A DNA stretch of 64,000 nucleotides from Aurantiacibacter gangjinensis. Lineage in GTDB: Bacteria; Pseudomonadota; Alphaproteobacteria; Sphingomonadales; Sphingomonadaceae. This document shows, piece after piece, positions 52,140 through 64,000 of this stretch. The stretch is from NCBI RefSeq assembly GCF_001886695.1, contig NZ_CP018097.1, positions 1,817,001 to 1,881,000 of the forward strand, in the 5' to 3' direction. The notes beneath the pieces are model-generated. The model did not search any database and was not told the DNA's origin. It worked only from the letters and a program-made list of their open reading frames with translations. Position 1 is the stretch's first letter, and each line of letters begins with the position of its first letter. The position numbers and the translations under genes are program-made.

Positions 52140-52661
52140 TCAGACGGAAGGCGCATCCCGCCAATCGCCGGGCGCAAGGCCATCCAGCGTCCAGTCCCCG
52201 ATGGACCATCGCACGAGGCGCAGCGTCGGGTGGCCGACAGCTGCCGTCATGCGCCGCACCTGGCGGTTGCGGCCTTCGCTGATGGCGAGGCGCAGCCAGC
52301 ATGTCGGTACGTTCTTGCGAAAACGGATCGGCGGATCGCGCGGCCAGAGCTGCGGATCTTCGATACGCTCGGCAAGGGCAGGGCGGGTAGGGCCGTCTTT
52401 CAGGTCCACACCATTCGCAAGCCGTTCGACAGCCGCATCGTCCGGCTCGCCCTCTACCTGCACCAGATAGGTCTTTGGCAGCTTGAACTTCGGATCGGCA
52501 ATGCGCGCCTGCAATCGTCCGTCATCGGTCAGCAGGAGCAGTCCCTCGCTGTCCCGGTCAAGCCTGCCTGCGGGATAGACGCCGGGCACGTCGATATAGT
52601 CCGAAAGCGTTGCGCGCTCGGTCAGGCTGCCACGGTCGGTAAACTGCGACAGCACGTTCAT
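52140..52661 (-). CDS. pseudouridine synthase RluE-like, 5' end compromised
   Basis: An RsuA/RluE-type 23S rRNA pseudouridine synthase: [18 protein letters not shown] carries the catalytic Asp; [16 protein letters not shown] is near the C-terminus. The first in-frame ATG (52661) lies after the family's usual N-terminus. Codons upstream read [10 protein letters not shown] with ATA (52691-52689) where ATG is expected, 6 nt after the stop of the AT-richer gene. Either translation starts at ATA, or the protein is about 10 residues short and may be impaired. Confidence 0.8.
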   Translation of the reverse strand: MNVLSQFTDRGSLTERATLSDYIDVPGVYPAGRLDRDSEGLLLLTDDGRLQARIADPKFKLPKTYLVQVEGEPDDAAVERLANGVDLKDGPTRPALAERIEDPQLWPRDPPIRFRKNVPTCWLRLAISEGRNRQVRRMTAAVGHPTLRLVRWSIGDWTLDGLAPGDWRDAPSV

Positions 52662-52697
52662 CGGCTTGTTGAAGAGGATTAGGCGGGGTATTTTGGC

Positions 52698-53516
52698 TTA
52701 GCTTTTGAATGGCTTTGCATCAGGATGGTTAAGCATTGAGAGCATTACGGCTTCGTTGAGAATGTCTTTCTGCAGGGACTCCTCGAAGGGCACTCCTATG
52801 ACTCCAAGTAACGGCTTCTCACTTAGGATCAAGCCGCCAAATTCGGACGGATCAAATCGTCGTGGCGGTGGAAACGCGTGAATCACCAAACCATCAAAAT
52901 AATACCTGATGATTGTAGCAGATTTTGATTCTCGATTTGCCGATCCAATTGGTCGCCGCATCAGAATAGGCGAATGGTTATGAATATCCCCCTTTGAAGT
53001 TAGCTGTACGAGGGTGAATGGCATCAGGTTATAATCGTACTGGCGTTGCGATAGAATTGTCGCCCGCATCCGTCTGAGCGTCGAGGCTTTGACGCGTGCT
53101 TCTGCCATGTCTGGAAGCTGTGAGGCGCATGTCCGCCAGACGATACTCATCAAAGCTCGTCCGAAAAGTTCTGCGTCCTTAATATTGAAGATACGAATTC
53201 CACGACCGGTAGGGTCAGGACCGACGTCAAAATGCTCGCTCGATAATCTCCGCTCTTCTTTGTCCCAACCAGACCAAACTAATTTGTGCGTCCTTAAATA
53301 GTTGATCAGCCAATCGTCCAAATCAGCAAGAATTGCCTCTCCCTCTGCGGTCACAAGCCCCGAGTCGTACCAACTCGACCAACGCTTCGTGGGACGCCTC
53401 CCATGCCCAACTTGATAGAAAGGATTTCCCTTTGGAACTGGGTAAGTCAGCGCTCTTGGGATAAGGTGGGCTTTAACATACAACCCTTCCTTCCCTGTCA
53501 GCGCACAAGTTGGCAA
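52698..53516 (-). CDS. unknown AT-richer gene, possibly HNH-like, horizontally acquired
   Basis: A 272-aa protein of unrecognised family. Its N-terminus CALTGKEGLYVKAHLIPRAL looks like a degenerate HNH/zinc-finger start (C-x2-TG ... H-x-IPR). The rest is mixed alpha/beta with no membrane segment. Base composition by eye is near half G+C against over 60% around it. TTG start 7 nt after the rpoD stop; its own stop lies directly before the pseudouridine synthase. Likely a recent insertion. Confidence 0.65.
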   Translation of the reverse strand: MPTCALTGKEGLYVKAHLIPRALTYPVPKGNPFYQVGHGRRPTKRWSSWYDSGLVTAEGEAILADLDDWLINYLRTHKLVWSGWDKEERRLSSEHFDVGPDPTGRGIRIFNIKDAELFGRALMSIVWRTCASQLPDMAEARVKASTLRRMRATILSQRQYDYNLMPFTLVQLTSKGDIHNHSPILMRRPIGSANRESKSATIIRYYFDGLVIHAFPPPRRFDPSEFGGLILSEKPLLGVIGVPFEESLQKDILNEAVMLSMLNHPDAKPFKS

Positions 53517-53523
53517 CGCCTAC

Positions 53524-55539
<2,016 letters not shown>

Positions 55540-55547
55540 ATGCGGTG

Positions 55548-57434
55548 TCAATCCGTTTCCTGTTCGGCAGCCTGCCCGTCGACAGATGCCGTGTCCTGAT
55601 CTTCATCTGCCTGAGAGGCAGCCCGTTTCCTTGCCATTTGCCCGAGTCGCGAATCGATTTCCAGCTTTCGTTTGCGCAACCGTTGTTGCTCTGCAAACGC
55701 GCCTTCGGGATCGCTATCGAAACGGCGTGTGGCCGCGGCAATAGCCACTTCCAGCGCCGGTCTTTCGACCAGCAGGGAAACGGCTTCGGCCAGATCCTCC
55801 CTCGCGGCGCCTGGATCACTGCCTTCCATCAGGAAGGAAAAACGGGCTTTATCCGGCGGCGGCGGCAGGTTGTCGCTACTCGATATGGGCGAAACGCCCG
55901 GCGCTTCAAGGCTTTCCGCGCGATCCAGCAAGAAATCCACAGCCTGTGCCAAACTGGCATCGGCTGCCGCGAGGCCCAAAAGCGCATCGGCATGGCGATG
56001 GATTTCGCCCGGATGGCGCGCGAGGCCATGCAGCACGGAGGTCGTGAGCATGTCGCGCATCACATGGCCGCCGCTTGCCTTTCGCAGCGCGGCGACGACT
56101 TCGGGGCTGGTCCGCTGCGGTGCATCGGGCTTGAAGCGGCTGCCGGGTTTGAAATCGCGCTTGGGTCGCGGCGGAAAGGCGAAATTGCCGTAGCGATCAA
56201 GCCATTCACGACGGTAGAGCGAGCGGATATCGGGATGCTGGATGGCGTCGGCATGTTCCAGCAGGCGCGCTTTCAACCCGGCCTTGTCCTCGGGCGAGGT
56301 GAGAGGTCCTGCATCGCGCTCGTGCTCCCACACAAGATCGAGAAGAGGCTTGGGCGCATCAAGCAGCTTAGCCATCGCCTGCGGGCCGTCTTTTTTTATG
56401 AGATCGTCAGGATCCATGCCGCCGGGCAATTGCACGACCTGCAAGGAATGGCCGGGGCGCAGCAGGGGCAGGGCACGCTCGGCAGCGCGCATGGCGGCGC
56501 GCGTTCCGGCCTTGTCGCCATCGAAGCACAGGACGGGCTTGTCTGCCATACGCCAGAGCAACTCGATCTGTCCTTCAGTGAGCGCGGTGCCCATTGGCGC
56601 GACGGCGTCCTCGATCCCGGCGACGGCCATGGCGATCACGTCCATATAGCCTTCCGCCACGACGACACGGCGTGTCTTGCGGCTGGCCGCAGCGGCGCGG
56701 TGGATGTTGTAGAGCGTGCGGCCCTTGTCGAAGAGCGGTGTGTCGGGGCTGTTCAGGTATTTGGCGACGCCATCACGGTCCTGAAGGATGCGTCCGCCAA
56801 AGGCGGTTACCCTCTCGCGCGCATCCTGGATCGGCAGCATGACCCGGCCACGAAAGCGTGCATAGGGCAGCTTGTTCTCGACCTCGATCAGCAGGCCCGC
56901 CTCGATCAGCAAGCGCTCGTCGAATTGCGAGAGCGCTTTGGTAATCGCCTGCTTGTCATCGGGCGCCCAGCCGAAACCGAAACGCCGGATGGTGTGCGCA
57001 TCGAGACCGCGCCGTTCGAGATAGCCCCGAGCTTCCGCGCCACCATCCGACGACAGATTGCGCACGAACCATTCCTGCGCTGCCGCCATGACGTCATGCA
57101 GTCCCGCGCGTTTTTCAGCCCTTTGTGCAGAGCGCGGATCGGGAGCGGGCACGTCCATCCCCGCCTCGGCGGCGAGTTCCTTCACCGCATCCATGAATTC
57201 CAGGCCGTGCTGCTCCATCATCCAGTCGATGGCGCCGCCATGCTGCTGGCAGCCGAAACAGTGATAGAAGCCCTTCTGGTCGTTGACGTAGAAGCTGGGC
57301 GTCTTTTCAGAATGGAACGGGCAGCACGCCTTCCATTCACGCCCGGCGCGGGTGAGCTTCACCGTGCGCTGGATTAGCGCAGAGAGGGTAATCCTGCTCT
57401 TGAGTTGATCCAGCCATTCGGGTGACAGCGCCAT
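55548..57434 (-). CDS. dnaG: DNA primase
   Basis: Makes RNA primers at the replication fork. The 628-aa protein has the CHC2 zinc finger ([12 protein letters not shown] ... YHCFGC), the TOPRIM domain with [12 protein letters not shown] and [18 protein letters not shown], and a C-terminal DnaB-interaction region. Confidence 0.97.
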   Translation of the reverse strand: MALSPEWLDQLKSRITLSALIQRTVKLTRAGREWKACCPFHSEKTPSFYVNDQKGFYHCFGCQQHGGAIDWMMEQHGLEFMDAVKELAAEAGMDVPAPDPRSAQRAEKRAGLHDVMAAAQEWFVRNLSSDGGAEARGYLERRGLDAHTIRRFGFGWAPDDKQAITKALSQFDERLLIEAGLLIEVENKLPYARFRGRVMLPIQDARERVTAFGGRILQDRDGVAKYLNSPDTPLFDKGRTLYNIHRAAAASRKTRRVVVAEGYMDVIAMAVAGIEDAVAPMGTALTEGQIELLWRMADKPVLCFDGDKAGTRAAMRAAERALPLLRPGHSLQVVQLPGGMDPDDLIKKDGPQAMAKLLDAPKPLLDLVWEHERDAGPLTSPEDKAGLKARLLEHADAIQHPDIRSLYRREWLDRYGNFAFPPRPKRDFKPGSRFKPDAPQRTSPEVVAALRKASGGHVMRDMLTTSVLHGLARHPGEIHRHADALLGLAAADASLAQAVDFLLDRAESLEAPGVSPISSSDNLPPPPDKARFSFLMEGSDPGAAREDLAEAVSLLVERPALEVAIAAATRRFDSDPEGAFAEQQRLRKRKLEIDSRLGQMARKRAASQADEDQDTASVDGQAAEQETD

Positions 57435-57477
57435 GCATCTTCAATGCGCATGGCGCCTCGGCTGCGCAAGAGGTGCG

Positions 57478-58242
57478 TCAGCTGTCTGTGGATGGCTGTG
57501 TGGATGGCGGCGCAGCGCACACATTGCGTTCGCTGCTGCTGATGGCGGGATAGGGGCCTTCGCCGCTGGCGGCGGTGTAATTGGCGAATACCTCATAGGC
57601 GTTCGCAGGGCCGGATGGCGGCAGTGTGCTCTGCCAGAAGAAGGTGAGCGGTTCACCTTGTTCCCATTGGTCGCCGCCGTCGCCCTCTTCCACAGTCCAG
57701 GCAATTCCGTCTTCGTGGCAGGAGATGACGATCTGGCCGATCGCGCCCAGCGCAGCCGCTGCCTCGCCGGCGGAGAAACCGGCCGTGCCGTTGAAGCCGT
57801 GGCTCGCCATGGTCATGCGAAAGGCTTCGGTCGTCTCGACATTGGAGGCATCTACGCCGTCGCCGCTGCCCGTGGTGGGATCGTTGTCCTCGCCGGGATA
57901 AACGATGTGGACATAGGTGTAGATCGTGCCTGCTGGCGCGGTGGCAGGGTCGCATTCGTCCATGTCGGCAGGGCAGGCGACATAGGACGTCATGTCGGCA
58001 AACGCCCCTGTCTCGTTGGTCAGGCGGCTAACGACTTCCTCACCCTGCGGGCCGACGATTTTCGGGCCGAGCTGCAGGTCGGCAAAATCCGCGATCGGCA
58101 AGGCTTCGCGGTCGATCTCCGCCTCTTCATTGTCTGCGGCAAGGTCGCCGTCGTCGATCGTATCGGCATCGGGCTCTGCACCGCATGCGGCCAGCAGGGC
58201 GATGGCGGGCAGGGTGGCGACAAGTTTGGCGTGCAGTCTCAT
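57478..58242 (-). CDS. lipoprotein of unknown function, paralogue 1
   Basis: A 254-aa lipoprotein: signal with lipobox LAAC (Cys20), acidic linker, then a domain with LGPKIVGPQGEEVV, TSYVACP, GTIYTYVHIVYPGED and LTFFWQSTLPPSGPANAYEV. The same motifs recur in the next gene. GGAGGA lies before the ATG at 58242. No known domain. Confidence 0.75.
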   Translation of the reverse strand: MRLHAKLVATLPAIALLAACGAEPDADTIDDGDLAADNEEAEIDREALPIADFADLQLGPKIVGPQGEEVVSRLTNETGAFADMTSYVACPADMDECDPATAPAGTIYTYVHIVYPGEDNDPTTGSGDGVDASNVETTEAFRMTMASHGFNGTAGFSAGEAAAALGAIGQIVISCHEDGIAWTVEEGDGGDQWEQGEPLTFFWQSTLPPSGPANAYEVFANYTAASGEGPYPAISSSERNVCAAPPSTQPSTDS

Positions 58243-58390
58243 GATGGTCCTCCGGAATATCGGCACGCCTAAAGGCGCGCCATTTGTCCGGAAAACCTGC
58301 GGGCAAGTGCGCTGGTTCCGCCCTTAGGGCAGAACGTTGGTAAACGGCGAATTAGGAATTCGGCCGTTGTTGCAATGACTTCGCGAGAAA

Positions 58391-59107
58391 TCAGTCGCTT
58401 GTGGCGGCCTGTTCCGCTTCCGGCTCTTCTTCGGGCGGGAAGGGGCCGGTTACATCGGCGCGGCCTTCGGCAGTCTCGATTTCATACGCCTCGACAGGGC
58501 CTTCGGGCGGCAGTGTGGATTGCCAGAACAGGGTGATTTCTTCACCCGCATCCCAGCCATTGCCCGCCTCGATCCGCCAGACCAGCTCGCCATTGTCCAG
58601 CTGCACGCCGATGGCATAGTCCTCGCCCAGTGCAGCCTCGGCCTGCGTCCGGTCGAAACCGATAATATTGGCAAAACCGCTCGCCTCGCGCGTGGTGCGG
58701 AAGGAGAGAAGCTGTCCCTCCATATCCTCGCCCGGCGTGATGCGGTGGACATAGGTGTAGATCGTGCCTTCGGGCATCATGTCCGGTTCGCAAACGGTCG
58801 AGAAATCGGCCAGCTCGCCATCTTCGGTTTCGACGCCCTCGGTCAGGTCCGCCTCTTCGAGAATGGGACATGCGACGTAGGAGACGATCGAACCGACCGA
58901 GCGCCCTTCGAACATCAGGTCCGCCAGCACCTCCGGCCCCTGCGGCCCTTCGATTTTCGGGCCCAGCTCCTGATCGTTGAAGCCGGCAGCGACCAGCGTG
59001 CGCGGGCCTTCGCTGGTGGCGGTAGGTTCCGGCTCGGGCGCAGGTTCGGGCTCGGACTGGCAGGCGGCGAGGGCGGTGAGGGCGGAAAGGGCCAGCAAAG
59101 TCCTCAC
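58391..59107 (-). CDS. lipoprotein of unknown function, paralogue 2
   Basis: A 238-aa lipoprotein: lipobox LAAC (Cys16), a Glu/Pro repeat linker (EPEPAPEPEP), and the same fold signatures as its neighbour: LGPKIEGPQGPEVL, VSYVACP, GTIYTYVHRITPGED, LFWQSTLPPEGPVEAYE. Arose by tandem duplication. The GTG start overlaps the yqeY stop (GTGA). Confidence 0.75.
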   Translation of the reverse strand: MRTLLALSALTALAACQSEPEPAPEPEPTATSEGPRTLVAAGFNDQELGPKIEGPQGPEVLADLMFEGRSVGSIVSYVACPILEEADLTEGVETEDGELADFSTVCEPDMMPEGTIYTYVHRITPGEDMEGQLLSFRTTREASGFANIIGFDRTQAEAALGEDYAIGVQLDNGELVWRIEAGNGWDAGEEITLFWQSTLPPEGPVEAYEIETAEGRADVTGPFPPEEEPEAEQAATSD

Positions 59108-59556
59108 GAGAGCGATTCCTTCACCCAGCCACTGGCGCGGCCCATGTCGAGCTGCGTGCCGTGACGCTTCTTCAGCTCGCCCATCACGCGGCCCATATCC
59201 TTCATGCCGTCGGCTCCGGTTTCGGCCTTGATCGCCTCTATCGCGGCTTTCGTCTCTGCCTCGCCCATCTGCTGCGGCAGGAATTCCTCGATCACGACCA
59301 GCTCGCTCTTCTCCTGCTCCGCCAGCTCCGTGCGACCGCCATCCTCATACATGGTGATGCTTTCGCGGCGCTGCTTGGCCATTTTCTGCAGCACATCGAT
59401 CACCATCGCATCGTCATCCTCGGGGACATCCTTGGTGCGCAGCTCGATATCGCGATCCTTCACCTTGGCGGCGATCAGCCGCAGCGTGGCGGTGCGCGGC
59501 TTGTCGCCCGCTTTCATCGCGGTGACGGTTTCGGTCTTGATACGGTCCCTGAGCAT
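59104..59556 (-). CDS. GatB/YqeY domain protein
   Basis: A 150-aa helical YqeY protein: ATLRLIAAKVKDRDIELR, AKQRRESITMYEDGGR and LVVIEEFLPQQM are conserved. Related to the tail domain of the amidotransferase subunit GatB; role probably in tRNA or translation. Typical position beside carA and dnaG. Confidence 0.9.
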   Translation of the reverse strand: MLRDRIKTETVTAMKAGDKPRTATLRLIAAKVKDRDIELRTKDVPEDDDAMVIDVLQKMAKQRRESITMYEDGGRTELAEQEKSELVVIEEFLPQQMGEAETKAAIEAIKAETGADGMKDMGRVMGELKKRHGTQLDMGRASGWVKESLS

Positions 59557-59629
59557 GGCAGATTCGTCTTTCGTGTGGATAGCTTTCGGTCTCACTTAGT
59601 GGGATGGGCGACAAAGCCAAGCCTTGTGC

Positions 59630-59658
59630 TTGACGAGTGCCCACCGGCAGCCTAGCCG
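59630..59658 (+). promoter_or_regulatory. carA promoter candidate
   Basis: -35 TTGACG (59630-59635) and -10 TAGCCG (59653-59658), spacer 17 nt, about 50 nt before the ATG of carA. Confidence 0.5.
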
Positions 59659-59706
59659 CTGGGACTTAGCACACATCGCCGGTCCAACTGATTCACGGGA
59701 GCCACC

Positions 59707-60885
59707 ATGGCCTTTCTCGCCTCATCGTCTGCGCCCAAGGGTGCCACAGGCGTTCTCGTTCTTGCGGACGGCACGATTGTATGGGGTCGCGGCTTCGGCG
59801 CCACCGGCAGCGCGGTAGGGGAAGTGTGCTTCAACACATCCATGACCGGCTATCAGGAAGTGATGACCGATCCCAGCTACGCGGCGCAGATCGTCACCTT
59901 CACATTCCCGCATATCGGCAATGTCGGCACCAATGCAGAGGACGTCGAGAGCGCTGTCGAAAGCGCGGTGGGCTGCATCGTGCGCGAGGATGTGACCGAG
60001 CAGAGCAATTTCCGCAGCGAAGGCAACTTTACCGAGTGGATGGCGAGCCACGGAAAGATCGGCCTGTCGGGCGTCGATACCCGCGCACTGACTCGCCGCA
60101 TCCGTGAAAGCGGCGCGCCCAATGCGGTGATCGCTCACGATCCCAGCGGTAATTTCGATCTCGATGCGCTGCTGCAGCGCGCACAGGAATGGCCGGGCCT
60201 GGAAGGCATGGACCTCGCCCAGCGCGTCAGCCGGGAAAAGCGCGAAGACTGGCAAGGCAGCTATTGGCAACTCGGCCATGGCTATGGCGCCGATAGCGGC
60301 GCCGACGATCCGCACGTCGTCGCCATAGATTACGGCGCGAAAGACAATATCTTTCGCAACCTCGTGCGCGCAGGCGCAAAGGTCACGGTGGTTCCGGCCA
60401 GAACCTCGCTAGAGGATATCATGGCGCTGGAGCCTGCCGGCGTGTTCCTGTCCAACGGCCCCGGCGATCCCGCAGCGACGGGCGAATATGCCGTGCCGGT
60501 GATCAAGGCGCTGCTGGAGCGCGACGTGCCGCTCTTCGGCATCTGCCTCGGCCACCAGATGCTGGCGTTGGCGGCTGGCGCAAAGACGGCAAAGATGCAT
60601 CAGGGCCACCGCGGCGCGAACCATCCCGTGCAGCGCGTGGGCGATGGGTGGGGCGATACCGCCGGTCTCGTCGAAATCACCAGCATGAACCATGGTTTCG
60701 CGGTAGATGCCGACACCCTGCCAGACGGCGTGGAACAGACGCATGTCTCGCTTTTCGACGGATCGAATTGCGGCATCGCGATCAGCGGCAAGAAGGCGTT
60801 CGGTGTACAGTATCACCCGGAGGCGTCACCGGGGCCGCAGGACAGCTTTTACCTGTTCGAAAAGTTCATGGGGATGTTGCGGTGA
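59707..60885 (+). CDS. carA: carbamoyl-phosphate synthase small chain
   Basis: Glutaminase subunit supplying ammonia for carbamoyl phosphate (arginine, pyrimidines). The 392-aa protein has the N-terminal CPSase domain (FNTSMTGYQEVMTDPSYA) and the class I amidotransferase domain with LFGICLGHQML (Cys nucleophile) and QYHPEASPGP (His, Glu). GGGAGCC precedes the ATG. Its stop overlaps the inserted DUF1508 gene. Confidence 0.97.
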   Translation: MAFLASSSAPKGATGVLVLADGTIVWGRGFGATGSAVGEVCFNTSMTGYQEVMTDPSYAAQIVTFTFPHIGNVGTNAEDVESAVESAVGCIVREDVTEQSNFRSEGNFTEWMASHGKIGLSGVDTRALTRRIRESGAPNAVIAHDPSGNFDLDALLQRAQEWPGLEGMDLAQRVSREKREDWQGSYWQLGHGYGADSGADDPHVVAIDYGAKDNIFRNLVRAGAKVTVVPARTSLEDIMALEPAGVFLSNGPGDPAATGEYAVPVIKALLERDVPLFGICLGHQMLALAAGAKTAKMHQGHRGANHPVQRVGDGWGDTAGLVEITSMNHGFAVDADTLPDGVEQTHVSLFDGSNCGIAISGKKAFGVQYHPEASPGPQDSFYLFEKFMGMLR

Positions 60886-61367
60886 GGGGTCACCATTTCG
60901 AGATTTTTAAGGACAAAGCGGGCGAATTTCGTGCCCGCTTTAAATACAATAATGAGATCATTTTTGCGACGGAGGGCTACACCAACGAAGCCTCCGCAAA
61001 GAATGCTATCGAGTCCATCGTAAAGAACGGGCCAAGTGCGCAGCGCCAATTCAGAGACGCTCCTGAGCTCGAGCGGATCCAACACGCAATCGATTCCACG
61101 GATTGGACTGGTTTGGGCAAGGCAATCACCCGTCAGAAGGCGGTTGTCATACGAGAGAAGACCGACGCACTACTGCAAGCAATCATCCAGTCAGACGCAG
61201 ACATGGAAACTCGCACCGACGCTTGCAAACGGGTCGAAGCGGCAATCGTGCTTTTGGAAGCGCCAAATGTTCCATGGCGCGAGGTCGTGGGCCTTTTAAA
61301 TCACCCGACCGTCACCGCGTTTCTCGCTGCTCTCAATCTCCTCCAATTTATAATCGGATTGGCTTAA
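60882..61367 (+). CDS. DUF1508 (YegP-like) protein inserted between carA and carB
   Basis: A 161-aa protein. The first about 52 residues are a DUF1508 domain ([20 protein letters not shown], then [20 protein letters not shown]). The remaining 110 residues are helical and end in a hydrophobic stretch ([17 protein letters not shown]), a possible membrane tail. GTG start overlaps the carA stop (GTGA). The DNA is visibly AT-richer than carA and carB. Function unknown. Confidence 0.75.
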   Translation: MRGHHFEIFKDKAGEFRARFKYNNEIIFATEGYTNEASAKNAIESIVKNGPSAQRQFRDAPELERIQHAIDSTDWTGLGKAITRQKAVVIREKTDALLQAIIQSDADMETRTDACKRVEAAIVLLEAPNVPWREVVGLLNHPTVTAFLAALNLLQFIIGLA

Positions 61368-61371
61368 ACCG

Positions 61372-64000
61372 ATGCCCAAACGCACTGACATCTCCTCCAT
61401 CCTCGTCATCGGTGCCGGACCGATTATCATCGGGCAGGCGTGCGAGTTCGATTATTCGGGCACGCAGGCCATCAAGGCACTGCGGGAGGATGGCTACCGC
61501 GTCATCCTCGTCAATTCCAATCCCGCGACGATCATGACCGATCCGGAGTTTGCCGACGCCACTTATGTGGAGCCGATCACGCCCGAAATCGTCGCCAAGA
61601 TCATTGCCAAGGAAAAGCCCGACGCACTGCTGCCAACCATGGGCGGGCAGACGGCGCTGAACTGCGCGCTCAAGCTGGAAGAGATGGGCGTGCTGGCAGA
61701 GCACGGCGTCGAGATGATCGGGGCCAAGGCCGATGCCATCGACAAGGCGGAGAACCGCCAGCGTTTCCGCGCGGCGATGGACAAGATCGGGCTGGAAAGC
61801 GCGCGCAGCGGTGTGGCGCACAATCTGGACGAGGCATTTGCCGTGCTCGAGCGCACCGGCCTGCCTGCCATCATTCGCCCCAGCTTCACGCTTGGCGGCA
61901 CGGGCGGGGGCGTGGCTTACAATAAGAGCGAGTTCGAGAGCATCGTGCGCTCCGGCCTCGATGCCAGCCCCACGACAGAGGTTCTGATCGAGGAATCGCT
62001 GCTCGGCTGGAAAGAATACGAGATGGAGGTGGTGCGCGATCGCAAGGACAATGCGATCATCATCTGCTCCATCGAGAATGTCGATCCGATGGGCGTGCAT
62101 ACGGGCGATTCCATCACGGTCGCGCCGGCGCTGACATTGACCGACAAGGAATACCAGATCATGCGCACCGCCAGCATCGAGGTGCTGCGGGAAATCGGCG
62201 TGGAAACAGGTGGTTCCAATGTACAGTTCGCAGTCAATCCGAAGGATGGCCGCCTGATCGTGATCGAGATGAACCCGCGCGTCTCGCGTTCATCCGCGCT
62301 CGCATCTAAGGCCACCGGTTTCCCCATCGCCCGCGTCGCGGCGAAGCTGGCCGTGGGCTATACGCTGGACGAGATCACCAACGAGATTACCGGCGCGACG
62401 CCTGCGTCGTTCGAGCCGACAATCGATTACGTGGTCACCAAGATCCCGCGTTTCGCATTCGAGAAGTTCAAAGGCGCGCAGGACAACCTCTCTACCGCGA
62501 TGAAATCGGTGGGCGAGGTCATGGCGATCGGGCGCAATTTCAAGGAATCGCTGCAAAAGGCGCTGCGTGGTCTAGAAACGGGGCTGGACGGCTTCAACCG
62601 TGTGCCAGAGCTGGAAGGCGTGAGCCGCGAGGTGATCACCGCCGCGCTCAGCCAGGCAACGCCCGACCGGCTGCTGAAAGTGGCACAGGCCTTCCGTGAA
62701 GGTTTCACCGTGGATGAAGCCCACGCGATAACCCATTACGACAAATGGTTTTTGCGGCATATCGCGGAGATCATTTACGAAGAGCAGATGATCGGCGCGG
62801 AAGGATTGCCCAACCGTGCGGAAGATTTGCGCCGCCTGAAGGCCATGGGCTTTTCCGACAGGCGTCTGGCGACACTTGCGGTCCGTTCAGTGGGCGTCGC
62901 AGGCGGCCTTGGCGAAACGCAAGCCAAGCGGTCCGGCCTGCTGCACGATGCCTTGCGCGCCATGGCGGGCGCCACGAGCGAGCGCGAAGTGCGCGAATTG
63001 CGCCAGAAGCTGGGCGTGCTGCCCGTATTCAAGCGTATCGACAGCTGCGCCGCCGAGTTCGAAGCGATCACCCCCTACATGTATTCGACCTACGAAGCCC
63101 CCAGCTTCGGCGAGCCGGAGAACGAGGCCTGGCCATCGGATCGTGAGAAGATCGTGATACTCGGCGGCGGGCCGAACCGGATCGGGCAGGGCATCGAGTT
63201 CGATTATTGCTGTGTGCACGCCTGCTTCGCGCTGAGCGAGGCGGGCTATGAGACGATCATGGTCAACTGCAATCCGGAAACGGTCAGCACCGATTACGAC
63301 ACATCCGACCGCCTTTATTTCGAGCCGCTGACGGCGGAAGACGTGCTGGAAATCCTGCGCGTCGAGCATAGCAAGGGCACGCTCAAGGGCGTGATCGTGC
63401 AATTTGGCGGGCAGACTCCGCTCAAGCTTGCCAGCGCGCTGGAGGAAGCAGGCATTCCGATCCTGGGCACCAGCCCAGATGCCATCGACCTTGCCGAAGA
63501 CCGCGAACGCTTTGCCAAGCTGGTGAACAAGCTCGGCCTCAAGCAGCCGCAGAACGGCATCGCCTACAGCCGTGACGAGGCGCTCGCCCGCGCGCATTAC
63601 ATCGGATACCCGGTGCTGCTGCGCCCCAGCTATGTGCTGGGCGGCCGCGCGATGGAGATCGTCGACAGCGACGCGCAGCTCGACAATTACATCGCCACCG
63701 CGGTGCAGGTGTCGGGCGATAGCCCCGTATTGGTCGACCAGTATCTGCGCGATGCCATCGAATGCGATGTCGATGCGCTATGCGACGGCGAGCAGGTCGT
63801 GATTGCAGGCGTCATGCAGCATATCGAGGAGGCTGGCGTCCATTCAGGCGACAGCGCGTGCAGCCTGCCACCCTACAGCCTGCCGGACGAGATCGTGCAG
63901 GAAATGGAACGCCAGGCCGAAGCGCTCGCCATGGCATTAGGCGTGCGCGGGCTTATGAACATCCAATTCGCGATCAAGGATGGCGAGGTGTACCTGATCG
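61372..64000 (+). CDS. carB: carbamoyl-phosphate synthase large chain (partial, 3' end outside window)
   Basis: The first 876 codons are present. ATP-grasp N-terminal half: [63 protein letters not shown]; an oligomerisation domain; then the second half starting [22 protein letters not shown] 61372 is 4 nt after the DUF1508 stop. Works with CarA. Confidence 0.97.
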   Translation, partial: MPKRTDISSILVIGAGPIIIGQACEFDYSGTQAIKALREDGYRVILVNSNPATIMTDPEFADATYVEPITPEIVAKIIAKEKPDALLPTMGGQTALNCALKLEEMGVLAEHGVEMIGAKADAIDKAENRQRFRAAMDKIGLESARSGVAHNLDEAFAVLERTGLPAIIRPSFTLGGTGGGVAYNKSEFESIVRSGLDASPTTEVLIEESLLGWKEYEMEVVRDRKDNAIIICSIENVDPMGVHTGDSITVAPALTLTDKEYQIMRTASIEVLREIGVETGGSNVQFAVNPKDGRLIVIEMNPRVSRSSALASKATGFPIARVAAKLAVGYTLDEITNEITGATPASFEPTIDYVVTKIPRFAFEKFKGAQDNLSTAMKSVGEVMAIGRNFKESLQKALRGLETGLDGFNRVPELEGVSREVITAALSQATPDRLLKVAQAFREGFTVDEAHAITHYDKWFLRHIAEIIYEEQMIGAEGLPNRAEDLRRLKAMGFSDRRLATLAVRSVGVAGGLGETQAKRSGLLHDALRAMAGATSEREVRELRQKLGVLPVFKRIDSCAAEFEAITPYMYSTYEAPSFGEPENEAWPSDREKIVILGGGPNRIGQGIEFDYCCVHACFALSEAGYETIMVNCNPETVSTDYDTSDRLYFEPLTAEDVLEILRVEHSKGTLKGVIVQFGGQTPLKLASALEEAGIPILGTSPDAIDLAEDRERFAKLVNKLGLKQPQNGIAYSRDEALARAHYIGYPVLLRPSYVLGGRAMEIVDSDAQLDNYIATAVQVSGDSPVLVDQYLRDAIECDVDALCDGEQVVIAGVMQHIEEAGVHSGDSACSLPPYSLPDEIVQEMERQAEALAMALGVRGLMNIQFAIKDGEVYLI

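Noticed and set aside
52060-52143. Longer start for the ParA-like gene coupled to the previous stop (TGATG)
   Set aside because: ParA proteins begin directly at the P-loop strand; the 27 added residues look unlike a domain.

Overview
The window is about 64 kb of a GC-rich alphaproteobacterial chromosome. Gene content and order suggest Sphingomonadales, probably Erythrobacteraceae or a close relative: the phoR-pstSCAB-phoU-phoB cluster, carA-yqeY-dnaG-rpoD, ilvB-ilvN-ilvC-leuA, queA/tgt, an alphaproteobacterial-type GAAC-N7-GAAC SOS box, TTGACx/TAnnnx promoters, and REP pairs built on a CTTGTCGAAGG-type core. This is inferred by reading; no search was run. Most of the window is core chromosome. 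No phage, insertion sequence or CRISPR array is visible.

Layout. 1-5.7 kb: the tail of a Fis-type regulator, an SBF-like transporter, a DUF475 membrane protein, panB, an NSS-family transporter, an FMN-binding stress protein and a PilZ protein. 5.9-9.3 kb: a two-gene DNA-repair operon (radical SAM protein plus DUF4130-UdgX fusion) with a LexA box at its start codon, then an extensin-like protein. 9.4-18.6 kb: the Pho regulon on the minus strand (phoR, porin, pstS, pstC, pstA, pstB, phoU, phoB) with Pho boxes. 18.7-24.2 kb: tRNA-Glu, recJ, an unknown gene overlapping an AHH-nuclease gene, and a hybrid histidine kinase. 24.3-32.3 kb: branched-chain amino-acid synthesis (leuA, ilvC, ilvN, ilvB). 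leuA has an apparently leaderless 15-codon leader peptide and an attenuator; ilvB has a terminator hairpin between its promoter and its conserved start.

32.3-46.6 kb: miaA and serB with overlapping divergent start codons, a nitroreductase, DUF3052, purL, DUF2177, xseB-ispA-coaD, a periplasmic cyclophilin, queA, an ABC-2 exporter, two outer-membrane proteins, tgt and a 54-aa ORF. 46.7-52.7 kb: rpsD, chorismate mutase, a TrmH-family methyltransferase, nrdR, glyA, rpiB, a ParA-like ATPase and an RluE-like pseudouridine synthase. 52.7-64 kb: an AT-richer unknown gene wedged between rpoD and the pseudouridine synthase, rpoD, dnaG, two paralogous lipoproteins, yqeY, carA, an AT-richer DUF1508 gene inserted between carA and carB, and the 5' part of carB.

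The least explained items are the SOS-boxed radical SAM/UdgX pair, the leuA and ilvB leaders, the foreign gene that seems to have removed the pseudouridine synthase's normal start codon, the DUF1508 insertion in carAB, and the AHH-nuclease gene coupled to an unknown partner.
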